Part shown: piece by piece, positions 1-11,465 of the stretch
Layout of the letters: each line of letters starts with the position of its first letter
How positions within the stretch are numbered: position 1 is the stretch's first letter
Source of the DNA: Bigelowiella natans CCMP2755
Taxonomy: Eukaryota; Cercozoa; Chlorarachniophyceae
DNA: 58,465 bases
Reading direction: 5' to 3'
NCBI GenBank assembly: GCA_000320545.1
Contig: ADNK01003413.1
Coordinates: 1-58,465 of the forward strand
Translations under genes and position numbers: made by a program
The notes under the pieces: generated by a model
What the model was told of the DNA's origin: nothing
What the model saw: the letters and a program-made list of their open reading frames with translations, nothing else
Databases searched by the model: none

Positions 1-605
1 CATCATCTAAACATCATAATGTAAAAGGGGTTATGGACGGACCCCCTACCACACACGGGGAGACGTTTCCTGTCCAATATGTCCCCAAGGCCCTTGGGCA
101 CCCACATTGGGGTCCCTTGTCGAGGAAGTTGGGACTCCTTTTCTCGACGAAGAAGGGCGGACGCGGGGAACTCCTCAGAGAATTTCTCTTGGCCCAACCG
201 CTTTAGCTCCCCCGGTTCCCGCTGCCCCTGGGGGATCCTACACGTCTCGGGAAGCAGTTTTTGGACGTCCCACTTAAGCTCGATCCTGGGAATTTGATAA
301 AGGGGAAGAAAGGGGGGGGGGGGGGGGGGGCATCATCCAACGGCTCAATATGATCAAAGCGCAGAGGGCAGAGCAGACTAGCCTGTGTGGACTCCTCCAC
401 CACCACCACTGCTTACATACTCGCTCTCCTACCTTGACAGTAGAGCGCATCACGAGGTGGTCGCGATGGAGGGCGCGCTCGACGGCCGCCATCCTACTCC
501 GGGCGCCCCTGCTGGCCCCCCCGAAGAAGTAGGCCGCTGTCCCAAAGTACTTTTCGTACTCTCCCCCGTCGATGCTCCTAGGAGGAAGAGGGGGAGGAAA
601 AACGA
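1..605. other. No gene recognised; low-complexity left edge
   Basis: I see no supported gene here. The stretch holds a run of 19 G (312-330) and generic GC-rich sequence beyond the 3' end of the RCC1-repeat gene. Several short open frames overlap in both directions without family motifs. Part of it may be the 3' UTR of that gene. Confidence 0.5.
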
Positions 606-3600
606 TTATGATGAAGAAGAAGAAGAAGAAGAAGAAGAAGAAGAAGGAGAAGAAGGAGAAGACGACGACGGATGTCGAATGCGCATATATACTTCAAGGA
701 AAAGAGGGGATGGAGAGGGGAGAGGGGGGAGGGGGGAGGGCGAAACGTAGTTCTTTAGATCTAAATACTTCTGCCGATGCGCCTCAAAGTCCTCCAGGTC
801 CTTGTGGCCCTCGTCCAGCGCGCTGTACACCCTGCAGTTGTCCTTGTTGTAGAGCGGCTCCGCGATGAGGTCCTCCGTCGTGCCCGGCGGGGTCCACTTC
901 CCCTGCTGCCTCTCGCTGAAGTAGTTCGCGAGCGCCATCGGGCTCCGCAGCATATGGAGGACAAAGTTCTCGGTCTCCTGCTTCTTCACCGCCCGGTCGT
1001 TAAACTTGGCCCAGATTCGGCGGTGGTGCGTGGTGTCGATGGCCACCTGGACGAGCGCCTTCACGAACGCCATGCAGAATCGTCGCTGAGCCAACACGCG
1101 GAAGTCGACGCGCTCGACGTCCAGTGCTTGCCTGGCCTTCGCGTACGCCTTCATCGACTGCTCGAAGAGGAGCGTGGTCTCTTCAATGCAGAGGAAGATC
1201 ACGTCCAGCAGCCACTGGCCAGCTTCCTGGAAATGCAGCGCGAAGGAATCCTCCCCGCCCTTGCCGTCGACCCCATTGGTAATGAGGCGTATGAACTCCT
1301 TCCCGCAGCACTGCAGGGGGGACTCGACGCTGTCGTCCTCCTTGATATCCTCCTCCTCCTCCTCGGCCAGGTCGGAGATGGCGTCCCGGGCGAACCGGTA
1401 CATCGCGAAGTCAAACTGCGGGACGAGGGTCTTGGCGTCGATGGGGGCATAGAGGTCCCTCGTGCAGAGCAGCTGGTTGAAGGTCGCGGCGATCTTGGTG
1501 CGGGACTTTCCGCTCCGAATCGCGCGCGAGAAGAGGTTCCACAGGGGCATGTCCTCGCGGATGAGGTCCCGCACCCGCGTCTCCCCGCTCTCCTTCGGGG
1601 TGAGCACGTACTGCACGCACAGCTTGAAGAAGACCTGGAACCGCCGCCGGTCCGCGTCCTCGTTGAGGTCGTACAGGGTGAAGACGAGCTCCTCGAACGC
1701 CGCGCCCCTCCACAGGTCGCCCTGCTTACTTATCTTCTGCAGCTCCTCCTCGCCGACGTTGTTGCGCTTCGCCTCCTTCAGCTTCTCGCGCAGCGTCTTA
1801 AAGATGCCGTGCGTGTACTTGAAGAGCTCAAACACCAGCCGAGGGTTCAAGTAAAGCCTTCCCAGGGCCTGCTCCAGCGGCCCGAGCCCGACGTGGTCGC
1901 TGCTCATAAGCTGCGTGAGCTCCTCGCTATCATCGTTCTCAGAGAGTCCTTGCTCCTTGAGCCGGAGGCGGATCGCCAGCTTCGCGCGCTTGACACGTTC
2001 CTCCAGGCTGTCGAACGACTTGATCATGTGCAGGAACCTCTTCTGGTACTCCGCGTGCAGGAGGTCGATCTTGAGCTCCAGGTCCAAGAGATTCTTGGAG
2101 GAGAGCTCCCGGATGAACGCCGCGGCTGTTTTCTTGGGCATGGCGGAGGAGAAGGAGGAGGAAGAGGAGGAGGAAGAGGAGGACTTTGCAGTGACAGCGC
2201 TGCGCGCCGTGGCGCTGGACGGCCTTCTCCTATTGGTTGGAGAATGCTTGGTGTCAAAGAGCTTCCCTCCCTCCGACTCATTGAATGGAGATGCCTCGTC
2301 GAAGGTGTCGGCTTCTTCTGCAGCCGCCCCCGCCTCCCCTTTGTGCTTCCTCCCCCGGTCCTCCTTCTTGTTATCGAACACGGGAATTTCCCGAGGGTCC
2401 GTCACGACGTGGACGTCATCGCCCAGCCCAAGCTTTCCTCTCGCAGCGTGGCCCCACGCGTACACGTGCCCCGTTTTCCGGTTTACTGCGAACGACTGGC
2501 GCTCCCCCGTGGCGACTCTGTCACAGTCACGGAAGCTCTCCTGCACGTGGGGGGTCGATTTATCATCGAGATAGTGCTCGCTCACTTCGGTCGGGCCGTA
2601 GTCCTTCTTGCTCGCGGAGTCCTTCTCGGCAGGACTGTCCTCCGCGTCGTCGCCCTCGCCAGCCTCCTTCTTCTTGGAGATGTTGCCGACGCCGAGCCTC
2701 CCGTAGGAGGAGGTTCCCCACGAGAGGATCTTGTGCGTGTTCTTGTTCATCTTGAGGACCACGAGGGCGTGCTCGTGCCCCAGGCTGATGTCCACGCACT
2801 CGATGCTGTGCATGGCGAGCGACAGGTTGTTCTTGTTCGGCATCGCGTCATTGAGGAGGACCTTGTGCGGCTTGATGTACCGCTTGGTGGTGATCCCGAT
2901 GAGCTCTCCCCACATGTAGAGCTCCTTCCTCGCCACCACGGCCGCGGACATGTTTTTCCCCGCCGCGATCAGCGTGATGAACGGGTACCGCTCCCTTGAG
3001 GTCGTGGACTCCATGTAGGCCTTTGGAAAGTCCTCCCACTCGTTCACGTGCCTCAGCTTTGCCTCGTAGACGGTTCGCAGCCCCAGGCCCAGCTGGCTGT
3101 TTTTGTTCTGCCCGGCGGAGAACAGGTACGTGTCGTATTCCGCCTTCTTTGACACGGCCTCCATCGCGAGGACCATCGTGTGGTTGGTCCCGAGCGAGAT
3201 CTCGAAGTCGTAGGGTTTGACGTCCTTCTCTTCGTATTTCTTCTCGTTCTTGCTCGAGTTACCCTTCGGAAGGAAGACCTTGAACAGCTCTCCCTTGACG
3301 ATCTCCGGGTGAATCTGCATCTTATTCCGCTGTCTACCGATCCCTAGCTGCCCCTCGCTGTTCGACCCCCAGACTGCGATCTGGGGGCGCTTTGCGTCCT
3401 CCCCCAGCTCATCGATCGTCGTTCCGCCCAACACAGCTGCGGAATGGTTCCCGCCCGCAGATACTTTGCGGACGTTCGAGCCCTGGAGCGTCTGGATGAG
3501 GGTGGGGTACAACCTGTTCACCTTATCGTTGACGCCGAGCTGCCCGAATTCATTGCAGCCCCAGCTGAAGAGGTTCCCGTCCGATGTGACGGCGAGGGAG

Positions 3601-5114
3601 TGGAAGGCGCCGCAGGCAATATCGACAATGCTGTGATTGAGCTGGATCTTCATGGGCGTGGATGCGATGCTCACACTGCCAACTCCCAGTTGCCCGCGGA
3701 AGTTCTCGCCCCAGGCAGTGACCACGTTCCCCTGGCACAAGGCAATGGCGTGCTTGTCCCCCGAATCAACCTTTACGGCCTTGGCCTTGAATTCTTTGTT
3801 GACGGCGGCGATCATCTGGCTGACATTGCTAGCCTCCCCCGCCGATTGGTAATCATATTTCAGCTTGGCCGGGACATCCGTGGTCCAGCTGTCATCCTTT
3901 CCGAAGAAATACCCGCACTTACCCCATGCCCAGAGCTCAATCTTGGCGACCTTGCCATCCTTGTCGGACAGCACCCCGTCGATCCCGATGACCTTGCACA
4001 CGGTGAGCGTCTTCCCGCACACCGCCTCGACCACCTGCAGCTTCTCGTCGACGAGTTTGTACACGGGCTCTGGGATGGGCTGGAAGGTGATGGGGCCGAT
4101 CCCGAGCTTGCCGTATTTACCAGCGCCCCACATGAATAGTGAAACTCCGTCAACAAGTTTTGTGACCGCCAGCGAGTGGTCTTCCCCTGCAGATATGTGC
4201 GTGACGTAGACATGCTTCAGTGCCTGCACACGTTGCGGGGAGGTATGATCGCCCATCCCACCAAGACCTAATCGTCCGGAGCTTCCCGCGCCCCAGGTGT
4301 ACACTTGTCCCTTCTCGTCGAGAACCATCGAGTGCGCCTCTCCGGCTGCGACTTGGACCACCTGATGTCCGGTGCCCCCCACAAACATTTCTATCCGGGT
4401 AGGCTCAGATTTGTTCGTCACGCTTCCATGGCCGAGTCGACCGTTTTTCCCAGACCCCCAGGTGAACACATTGCCATCAGAAGTCAGCACGATGCTGTGC
4501 TGGGATCCAACTGCGACTTGGATGGCCCTCTGCCTAGCACTAATGCCTGTGACCTTTGGCAGGGTGAATGCGATGGGCTGCACTGTGAAAGTGTCGATTC
4601 CGAGGGAACCTTGCTGGGACACTCCCCACGCATACAATACCTGGCCCTTCTTCGACACGGCAACGCTGAAGTTTTCGTAGGAACTACAACTCTCGATCTT
4701 TGGCTCGTTGGCGATACCCTTGCCTTTGGGAAATCTTAGCATCCCGTAAGGAAGATTATGACCAAGTTTCCCCCATCGCTTATCGCCCATACTGACGGAT
4801 GGTATAATAAAGGGGGAAAAGTAATCATTAGGCTTGGAAGTAATTATCGACAGATTTTGCTACCTGTAAAGCTTGTCGTTTGTCACAATCAAGGTATGCT
4901 TGGCTCCAGCCGCCATGTTAACGTCTTTCATACTCTCCACACCCGGAAGATATATAGTCGCGCCATCTACTCCTATTCCTTTCAAGAACCCAAGTTGTCC
5001 AAAGTTGTTCTCGCCCCAACATCTAATAACGGGTCCTTTCTCTTCCTGCTGAAGTATCAGAGTAAATCCTTCCCCACACGAGATCGTGGGGAGTCGTGGC
5101 TCCCCGAGAGCCAT
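606..5114 (-). CDS. RCC1-repeat protein with C-terminal helical domain
   Basis: Two exons, 5114-4864 and 4791-606, joined across a 72-bp GT-AG intron. The join gives LYSMGDKRWGKLG, a typical RCC1 strand-turn, and about 1,478 residues in frame. Roughly the first 900 residues carry many RCC1 blades (repeated YxWGxxxxGxLGxG and AxGxxHSxxxT motifs), predicting one or more seven-bladed propellers. A serine-rich linker follows. After it comes about 450 residues of mostly helical sequence, including EELVFTLYDLNEDADRRRF, loosely reminiscent of RasGAP/IQGAP helices; this is a weak resemblance, not an assignment. RCC1 propellers act in GTPase exchange, chromatin binding or as scaffolds, and the partner cannot be read here. 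The last 30 residues are poly-Ser from a GAA array and may be mis-called. It is divergent from the CNNM gene. Confidence 0.9.
613..660. repeat. (GAA)n microsatellite at the RCC1 gene 3' end
   Basis: A GAA/GGA array. Read on the minus strand it encodes the poly-serine tail that ends the RCC1-repeat frame. Either the tail is real or the true end is a splice junction a little upstream and the array is not coding. Confidence 0.8.
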
Positions 5115-6456
5115 GGTTCTAAACCGCCCGACGTTTGAGACCTATACATTGCCTATCATTAACTTTCGAAAACAAGTAAAATCGCGAGAATTCAACTTGA
5201 AGATGGTGGCGAGGGTGCAGGGAGCAGAAATTTATTTTCCGCTCACTCGCCAAGAAAAAGATCACAGTGAAAGTTGATATTTTTATTCCATGGCAACACA
5301 CTTCTATCTCGTCACAAGTTGGGAAAGGATCGTGGCTGAAATTATCACATCCATTATAGGATGGCTTCGTAGCACAGATTTCCTTCAAGCATTGCTGATT
5401 CTGCAATCTTTGATCTCGCAACACACGCTACAAATACATGCATCTTGCTCGGTTGCAATTGACATCATTCAACATGTTTCATCTTTCTCAAAAGTGGCTG
5501 GAAAACTTAGAGGGATTCTTCAATTGCCATCTCTTCCCTGCGAACTGCAATGAGGACATGCAGGGATTGCGCTCCATGCTTACCTTCTTGGAAAGACTCC
5601 ACACTGAAGCGCTAACAGGTTAGCTTATTGTGTTCAGGCACGATCATTCACAGACACAACTACTGCATGTGGGAGGCCAGCAAATGCGTCAAAATCCCAA
5701 AATGCAATCCCAAAATTACATAATTTCACTGTTATAACTTGACGTACTAAAAAATACTTCACCCTCCCGATAATGGTTTCATCTGAAATCGAAACTAGTG
5801 TTCCTCAGCAACTGACGACCTGTTTCAACAGTTTTATCGAGAATCTCCCCGTGTTTTCGCCGTCTCAGGGCAAATATTGTTGTCGCAGACTAAAAGTATG
5901 CGAAATATAAAGCTGGTAGAAGGCATATCAGAGAATCTGAACCACCAGCCCCTGATCATCGGGGGAATCCCGTGGTGTATTTCTTGGAGAAATGTACGAA
6001 AAATCTTCAAAATTGCCGGTGATGCGGGACGAGAATCCACCTTTCTTTTGCACCTAATCCAATGCAGAGAAAAGATATTCTGATTTTTCAGCCTAGACGG
6101 CAAGCATTTTCCCGAGAAGGACGAAATTCGCCTAGATTTTCCGAGTTTCGCGTGCGAAATGCCGCAAAACGCGATATTTTAGGCTGGGAGATGCAGCGAC
6201 GGATGAGCCTGAAAGCATGCTTCAGACTTAAAGACCGACAAACTTTCAGCCTCAATCCCACCAAGGAAGAAGTCCCTTCTTCGACCAGATTTGTTGTTGG
6301 TTGCACAAGGAGGGGACCCGCTGGACTGGGAGTGGCAATCAATTGAAGGAGATTACATCGTAGAAGGCCACTGGGAAACGAACTTGGAGAGAGGGGAAGG
6401 AAGGTTAGAGTAGCGTTGAGTGGTAAAGTTCCAAGGAGGTTGAGAAGGAGATAGAC
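5115..6456. promoter_or_regulatory. Divergent promoter spacer, RCC1-repeat/CNNM
   Basis: A 1.3-kb spacer between two gene starts, with no convincing exon. At 6146-6159 there is a perfect palindrome, TTTCGC-GT-GCGAAA, with an E2F-like half-site. A 7-bp inverted repeat CAGCCTA/TAGGCTG brackets about 90 bp around it. Regulatory function is inferred from position and symmetry only. Confidence 0.3.
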
Positions 6457-8574
6457 ATGTCAGCAAACTGCACCGCGCCCTGCATACTCGACTCGCAATG
6501 CCCATCCTGTGATTGCTCTGAAACCTCCGGGGGAACATCAATTGGTGCCATCCTTGCTCTTCCCGTCCTCCTAATACTGTCTGGTCTATTCTCGGGACTC
6601 AATCTGGGCCTCCTATCCCTGGACAACATCGGACTTGAAATTGTTCTCAGCGCAGGAACAGAGGCCGAGAAGACGTACGCCGGAGGCCTAGTCCCCTTGC
6701 GGAAGAATGGAAACCTACTCCTATGCACACTTCTTTTAGGAAATACAGCTGTGAATGCAGTGCTGGCAGTTTTAATGGCTGATCTGACCGGCGGCATAGT
6801 TGGTACAACTGCAGTCACCTTCGGGATTGTTATTTTTGGGGAAATCATCCCGCAGTCCATATGTTCGCGGCACGGGCTCGCCATTGGATACTACACAAGA
6901 TATGTTGTCGTTTTCTTTATGGTTGCCTTGTACTTGATCGCGGCCCCGATCTCTTGGGTCCTGGATTACGTGCTCGAAGAAGAGATCGGCAATGTGTATA
7001 ACCGAGAGCAGATGATGAAGCTGTTCGAGGTGCACGCCAGAAAAAACTACGGGGATCTCATCAACGATGAGATCACAATTCTTAAGGGTGTTTTGCAACT
7101 GGGGAAGACTACGGTTGAGAAGATCATGACCCCCATCGATCAGGTCTTCATGCTCGACGTGAACGCGAGGATGGACTATAAGACCATGGCCAAGATACTT
7201 GCAAAGGGCCACAGCAGGATACCTGTTTACGATGGCGATATTAATAACGTCTACAAGCTCTTGCTGGTGAAGAATATGATCATGCTCAACCCCGGGGATG
7301 AAGTCCCCCTCCGCAACTTGCTGCAGGAAGGGTTTCCCGAGCCCCTCTATGTGCGCCCCGGGATCACCCTGGACCAGATGCTGAATGAATTCCAGGATGG
7401 GGGCTCCCATCTCGCCATCGTTTCAGAGGACGCTATGGAATACAAGAGCTCCGATCTCAAAAAGGAGGGGAAGGACGGGACGCGCAGCATAGTTCCTGTG
7501 AAATCAAGGCGGAACCTGGGGATTGTGACTCTGGAAGATGTGATCGAGACGATGATTCAAGAGCCGATCAAAGACGAAACGGAGGGGCCCGATACCCAAA
7601 ACATCGGTCAAAAATTCCTGAAGGTCCTCAATAGAAAGAACAAGTTCAAGTCTTCGACGTTGAGTACCACCGAAGGCCGCGCGATCTCGTCCTTCCTGCA
7701 AGGCATGTTCGACCCGTTCCGCCCCGATGTCATCGGCACCCTTGCCGTGGAAAAGCTCGTCCAGAGCTCCGAAACCGTCGATCTCCAGCCCGACGACAGA
7801 ACCCGCAGCAACAATGTGTACACGGCCGGGGAGCCCGCCAACTTCTGCTGTTTGATCCTCGACGGGTCTCTGCGTATCAAGGTCGGGCTGCAGCAGTTCA
7901 CATCCGACGCCGGCGTCTGGAAGATGCTGGCTCTGCACTCTCTCACTGAGAAAAACTATGTTCCTGATTTCACGGCAACGGTGGTGAAGGAATGCACCAT
8001 CCTGAAGATTACCCGCGCTGATTACGAGGCCGTCATTGAAGGGAAAACCTTGCAGCCCCGTGGTCCGCCTCAGAAAGGGCTCCAGCAAGAGCGGAAATCG
8101 GTCGTGAAGAAAATATACACGCCGACTGTGAAGAGCCTCAGGAGAGAATACGGAAACGAAATCGAGTTCGAGGAGGAACTCAAGAAAGGTTCTTCCAAGC
8201 CGTTGCTTCGTAGTCCGCCAGAGGAGGGAGACCTCCAGACACGGAGCATGAGCGCAGGGATCATTATGAATCGTGAGAAACGCGGGAGCAGGGGCGCGCG
8301 AAGCAGCAGAGCACCGTCACATGGGGGTAGCATAAGCGGCAATCGCGGAAGCGACAGGTCTTTGAGGGACTCGAATGCCATCCAAATGACTGCGATGGGC
8401 GCTGTTGCGGAAGAGGCAGAGGGTGAGATGGAGGCTGAGGACGATGAAAAGCAATCAAGAAGGGGTGGAAGGTCATTCCTAACGCGTTCAGGAAGAGCAG
8501 GATCAGAAGGGCTGCTGGGAAGAAACCGGGCCAGCAGTGATGAGGTGTCGAGTCGCCAATCTACCTTGAAATGA
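6457..8574 (+). CDS. CNNM/CorC-family membrane protein (DUF21-CBS-cNMP-like)
   Basis: A single uninterrupted exon of 705 residues. A short Cys-rich N-terminus (residues 5-21) precedes a DUF21 membrane domain at about 28-180 with several hydrophobic helices and the family pattern LFSGLNLGLLSLD...GEIIPQ. A CBS pair spans about 205-360 (KIMTPIDQVFMLD, GHSRIPVYDGD, LGIVTLEDVIE), then a cyclic-nucleotide-binding-like region at about 390-540, then a charged, Ser/Gly-rich tail. This is the domain order of eukaryotic CNNM / yeast Mam3 proteins and bacterial CorC, which are linked to Mg2+ and divalent-cation efflux. Substrate and membrane location cannot be read from sequence. It is intronless beside intron-containing genes, and converges on the cryptochrome gene. 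Confidence 0.95.
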   Translation: MSANCTAPCILDSQCPSCDCSETSGGTSIGAILALPVLLILSGLFSGLNLGLLSLDNIGLEIVLSAGTEAEKTYAGGLVPLRKNGNLLLCTLLLGNTAVNAVLAVLMADLTGGIVGTTAVTFGIVIFGEIIPQSICSRHGLAIGYYTRYVVVFFMVALYLIAAPISWVLDYVLEEEIGNVYNREQMMKLFEVHARKNYGDLINDEITILKGVLQLGKTTVEKIMTPIDQVFMLDVNARMDYKTMAKILAKGHSRIPVYDGDINNVYKLLLVKNMIMLNPGDEVPLRNLLQEGFPEPLYVRPGITLDQMLNEFQDGGSHLAIVSEDAMEYKSSDLKKEGKDGTRSIVPVKSRRNLGIVTLEDVIETMIQEPIKDETEGPDTQNIGQKFLKVLNRKNKFKSSTLSTTEGRAISSFLQGMFDPFRPDVIGTLAVEKLVQSSETVDLQPDDRTRSNNVYTAGEPANFCCLILDGSLRIKVGLQQFTSDAGVWKMLALHSLTEKNYVPDFTATVVKECTILKITRADYEAVIEGKTLQPRGPPQKGLQQERKSVVKKIYTPTVKSLRREYGNEIEFEEELKKGSSKPLLRSPPEEGDLQTRSMSAGIIMNREKRGSRGARSSRAPSHGGSISGNRGSDRSLRDSNAIQMTAMGAVAEEAEGEMEAEDDEKQSRRGGRSFLTRSGRAGSEGLLGRNRASSDEVSSRQSTLK

Positions 8575-8579
8575 TGATA

Positions 8580-8610
<31 letters not shown>
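8574..8610. repeat. (GAT)n microsatellite just after the CNNM stop
   Basis: A trinucleotide array that begins at the stop codon of the CNNM gene, so it forms the start of its 3' UTR. Confidence 0.9.
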
Positions 8611-9333
8611 CTAGAGAGGGATTGAATTTTCACATCATGGATCGTACATCTGGTATCTAAGATTAGATTCAAAGCATGTGGGGAAAAGCTACGTTCAACA
8701 CCCCTGCTGGTGCAGATGCATAGCTTTGCTCCCGTCGCCATTATTTGCTAGCAACATGCAACAAACGCCATTTGTGCGTCGCACGGACACGTATCTCATA
8801 TCATGCTAAGCGTAGTTAGTGAGAACAGAATCTGATGTACTGAACTACGGACACGTGGACTCGCGCTAATACGCTGCTAGCTAAAATGGCGAGGTAGATG
8901 TCGCTGCTTCCCATTCATTTGCTAGGCTGCTCCACCACAGCCGATCAGCCTGTCTAGCTGTACTGGTGCTACATGGCCCAACGGCAGGTATAATCATCTA
9001 AGCATGTAAGCAACGCGGTCGGCTTAATCCCAGCACAGGCATATATCACGCTTGCATACGTGCATACATTGTCGCGGGCTAGCGGGGGCCACAGCTAGAC
9101 AGTAGCAGAGCCAGCAGTCTAGCAGTGCACACATGCAGCTGTTATGCATTCTATAGCATGTGCTGCATCAATCCGACTGCAATTGCCTATACAGCTAGCG
9201 CGCATCGCTGGATTGACAGGATACGATCTACAGTGTTGAGATGTTTAGTCATATAGTACGTCACCGGCTAGCCGGGTGTACATGTTTTATCTCCACACGT
9301 GGGCGCGTAGGCGCTATTTTCCCTCAGCTCTTG
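8575..9333. other. Convergent spacer A, GCTAGC-rich
   Basis: A noncoding stretch between the 3' ends of the CNNM and cryptochrome genes. It has many GCTAGC, CTAGCTAG, GCATGC and TGCATA-type palindromic words. No ORF or RNA gene is supported. Confidence 0.7.
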
Positions 9334-11465
9334 TCAGGCGTCCTCTCGAACAATTTTCAGAAAGTTCGAAAGATTGCTCTGTACCAGGCCGTCCTTGGGA
9401 CTGGTGGCCTTCTTCTTGAGCCGTTTACGCTGCCTCGATTTTGACTCGTTATCAGCAGTTTTCACCTTGGTTCTATTGTTGGAGGGCCTTTTACGACTGC
9501 CGTGTTTTTTAACAATTTTCTTGGCCTCATCTTTACTTGTATCTTTACGGCGCACTTCACCTGAAAAGGGGGGGGGCTTGAATTAGGAGCACAGTAGACA
9601 TGGGGCATTCTACTAGGAGAATAAAGATGTAATTACCGATGGATTTCCGAGCGAATTTATACGCCTCAGAATGATCCACGATGGGCTTCGGGTAATCTTT
9701 GCCAATGATGCACGCAACTTCCTCCTGCACACTCGCCGGCATCTTCCACGGCTCAAAGATGTACTTCTTGGGTACCTACGGCAGCAATTCAGAGAGAGGA
9801 AAAAATCAGGGAAGATGCTACGTGGGCGCATAGTATTACATCAGCAAGCTCCGTGACGTATCGCCTCACAAAGACGCCATCCTTGTCGTGGTCTTTGGCC
9901 TGCTTTACGGGGTTGTAGATCCTCAGGGAGTTGATGCCAGTCGTCCCGGATTGCATTTGGAACTGCGGGTAGTGGATGCCGGGCTCGTAGTCAAGAAAGT
10001 GCTTCGAGAGGAAGCGCGATGTTGGCCTCCAGTCGAGCCACAGGTTGTAAGAGGCGAAGGACACCAGCATGGCCCTCATGCGGAAGTTGACCCACCCACC
10101 ATTGTGGAGGCACCTCATCACGGCGTCTACCATCGGGTACCCGGTTCGCCCAGAGCACCAGGCGTCAAACTTGTGGCGGACCTCGACATCGGCCCCGCTA
10201 ATGCTGTAGCTTTCCTTGCGCAACACGTCATATGCGCGGCACATGTTCTCGTACTCGATCTCGGGCTCGTCCTCCAGCTTCTGCATGAAGTGCGATCTCC
10301 ATCGCAGCCTGGCTTCGAAAGCGACCAGGTCGCGCGGCCAGGTCGAGCCCTTCACCTTCGGACCCGCTGACAGCCGCATTCTCAATAGCTTTATCGCTTT
10401 GTAGACTGTTTTCAGTGATATGTGTCCCCAGGTAAGGTAGGGTGACAAGCGAGAGCAGCCTTCCCATGCCGTATTCGGGCTGCTCACATTTTTCCCATAC
10501 CCCACACTGCGCTTTCCCTCCGTGAACGTACGAAGCAATTCCTGTGCCCTGGACTCTCCGCCACCCATGGCCTCAGGTTTGCGATCACGATCTATTCCCA
10601 AATCCTCCTCCCACAGAAAGGCAGGCGCACCTGCAGAAGAAGCTCGCCGGCTTCGTGAATTCGATTCTGATGCTGAAGCCTCCCGCGTTGTTGTGGTGCT
10701 GGGGGGGGTCTTCATGCTCGTTTGATTCAGACATAAGCACAGATTCTGCAATGACGATGGTGGCGGTAGACAGGGCCTTTCCATAAGCCGCTTCCACTTC
10801 GCGGCCCACCCATCTCTCGTTTTCAGCTCGCGAAAGACTCCGGTGTGGTTGAACCACTTGATCGTGACACGGTGCTTCGCAGCCCAGGACTCCACCCGCT
10901 TCGTTCTTTCCAGAGCTACCCTATTGCCGGTCTCCCAGTGGGCCATGATGCACTTCAAATTGTACTCGCATCTCGAGGGGGTGTCGTCGGTCTCGTGTCC
11001 ATTCGTGGAGCTCCCAAGATGGCTACAATCTACCTTCCCATGGAAGGGCGTTGGGTTGAGCGTTTCGAATATCTGAGGTAGTTCTCCATGTTGGGTCACT
11101 AAGCATCCACCGAGAGCCCGGACTTTGTCATTGAACTGGTGTTACGTTTCAGGTTATATAAACAGCGAGGAGAAGAAGAATCGTATACCTCCATCAGCCC
11201 GTCATTGATGAACTTGAGCTGCGACGACGAGAAATCATGCGATCGCGTTATATCCGGCTCATAGACGTAGATTAGCATCACATACTTAAATTTCCTAAAG
11301 ATCATATCACACGTTGCTTTGTAAAAAAGAATATCCCATCGGAATAGAAATTTGGCACCCTTGTTTTATCCCCTCCAGCGCACTGTGCAGCGGCTCGTGA
11401 TCACACAAGCGCACATCACGCCTGAGCCAAACCATGACATAATCGGCAGCCCGCGAGGCATCCAT
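9334..11465 (-). CDS. Cryptochrome/photolyase family protein with PIP-box-like C-terminus
   Basis: Five exons: 11465-11359, 11294-11189, 11135-9840, 9775-9637 and 9560-9334. They join in frame to 624 residues. The start is the first ATG; upstream in-frame sequence is open only from a non-ATG codon and is preceded by a stop. The antenna domain begins [17 protein letters not shown] and has YVYEPDI and HWETGN. The FAD-binding domain has [54 protein letters not shown] and [11 protein letters not shown], ending [17 protein letters not shown] across a junction. Members of this flavoprotein family repair UV dimers with blue light or act as photoreceptors; which one cannot be decided here. The RLRW...FMQKLEDEP pattern resembles a bacterial-type photolyase branch. 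A Lys/Arg-rich tail of about 60 residues follows, likely nuclear targeting, and ends QSNLSNFL, close to a PCNA-interacting box. Confidence 0.93.

Noticed and set aside
777-2999. A 740-codon open frame on the plus strand opposite the RCC1 gene.
   Set aside because: It lies fully antisense to well-supported RCC1 coding sequence, is Leu/Arg/Val-rich and motif-free; strong third-position GC bias of the real gene keeps the opposite frame open.
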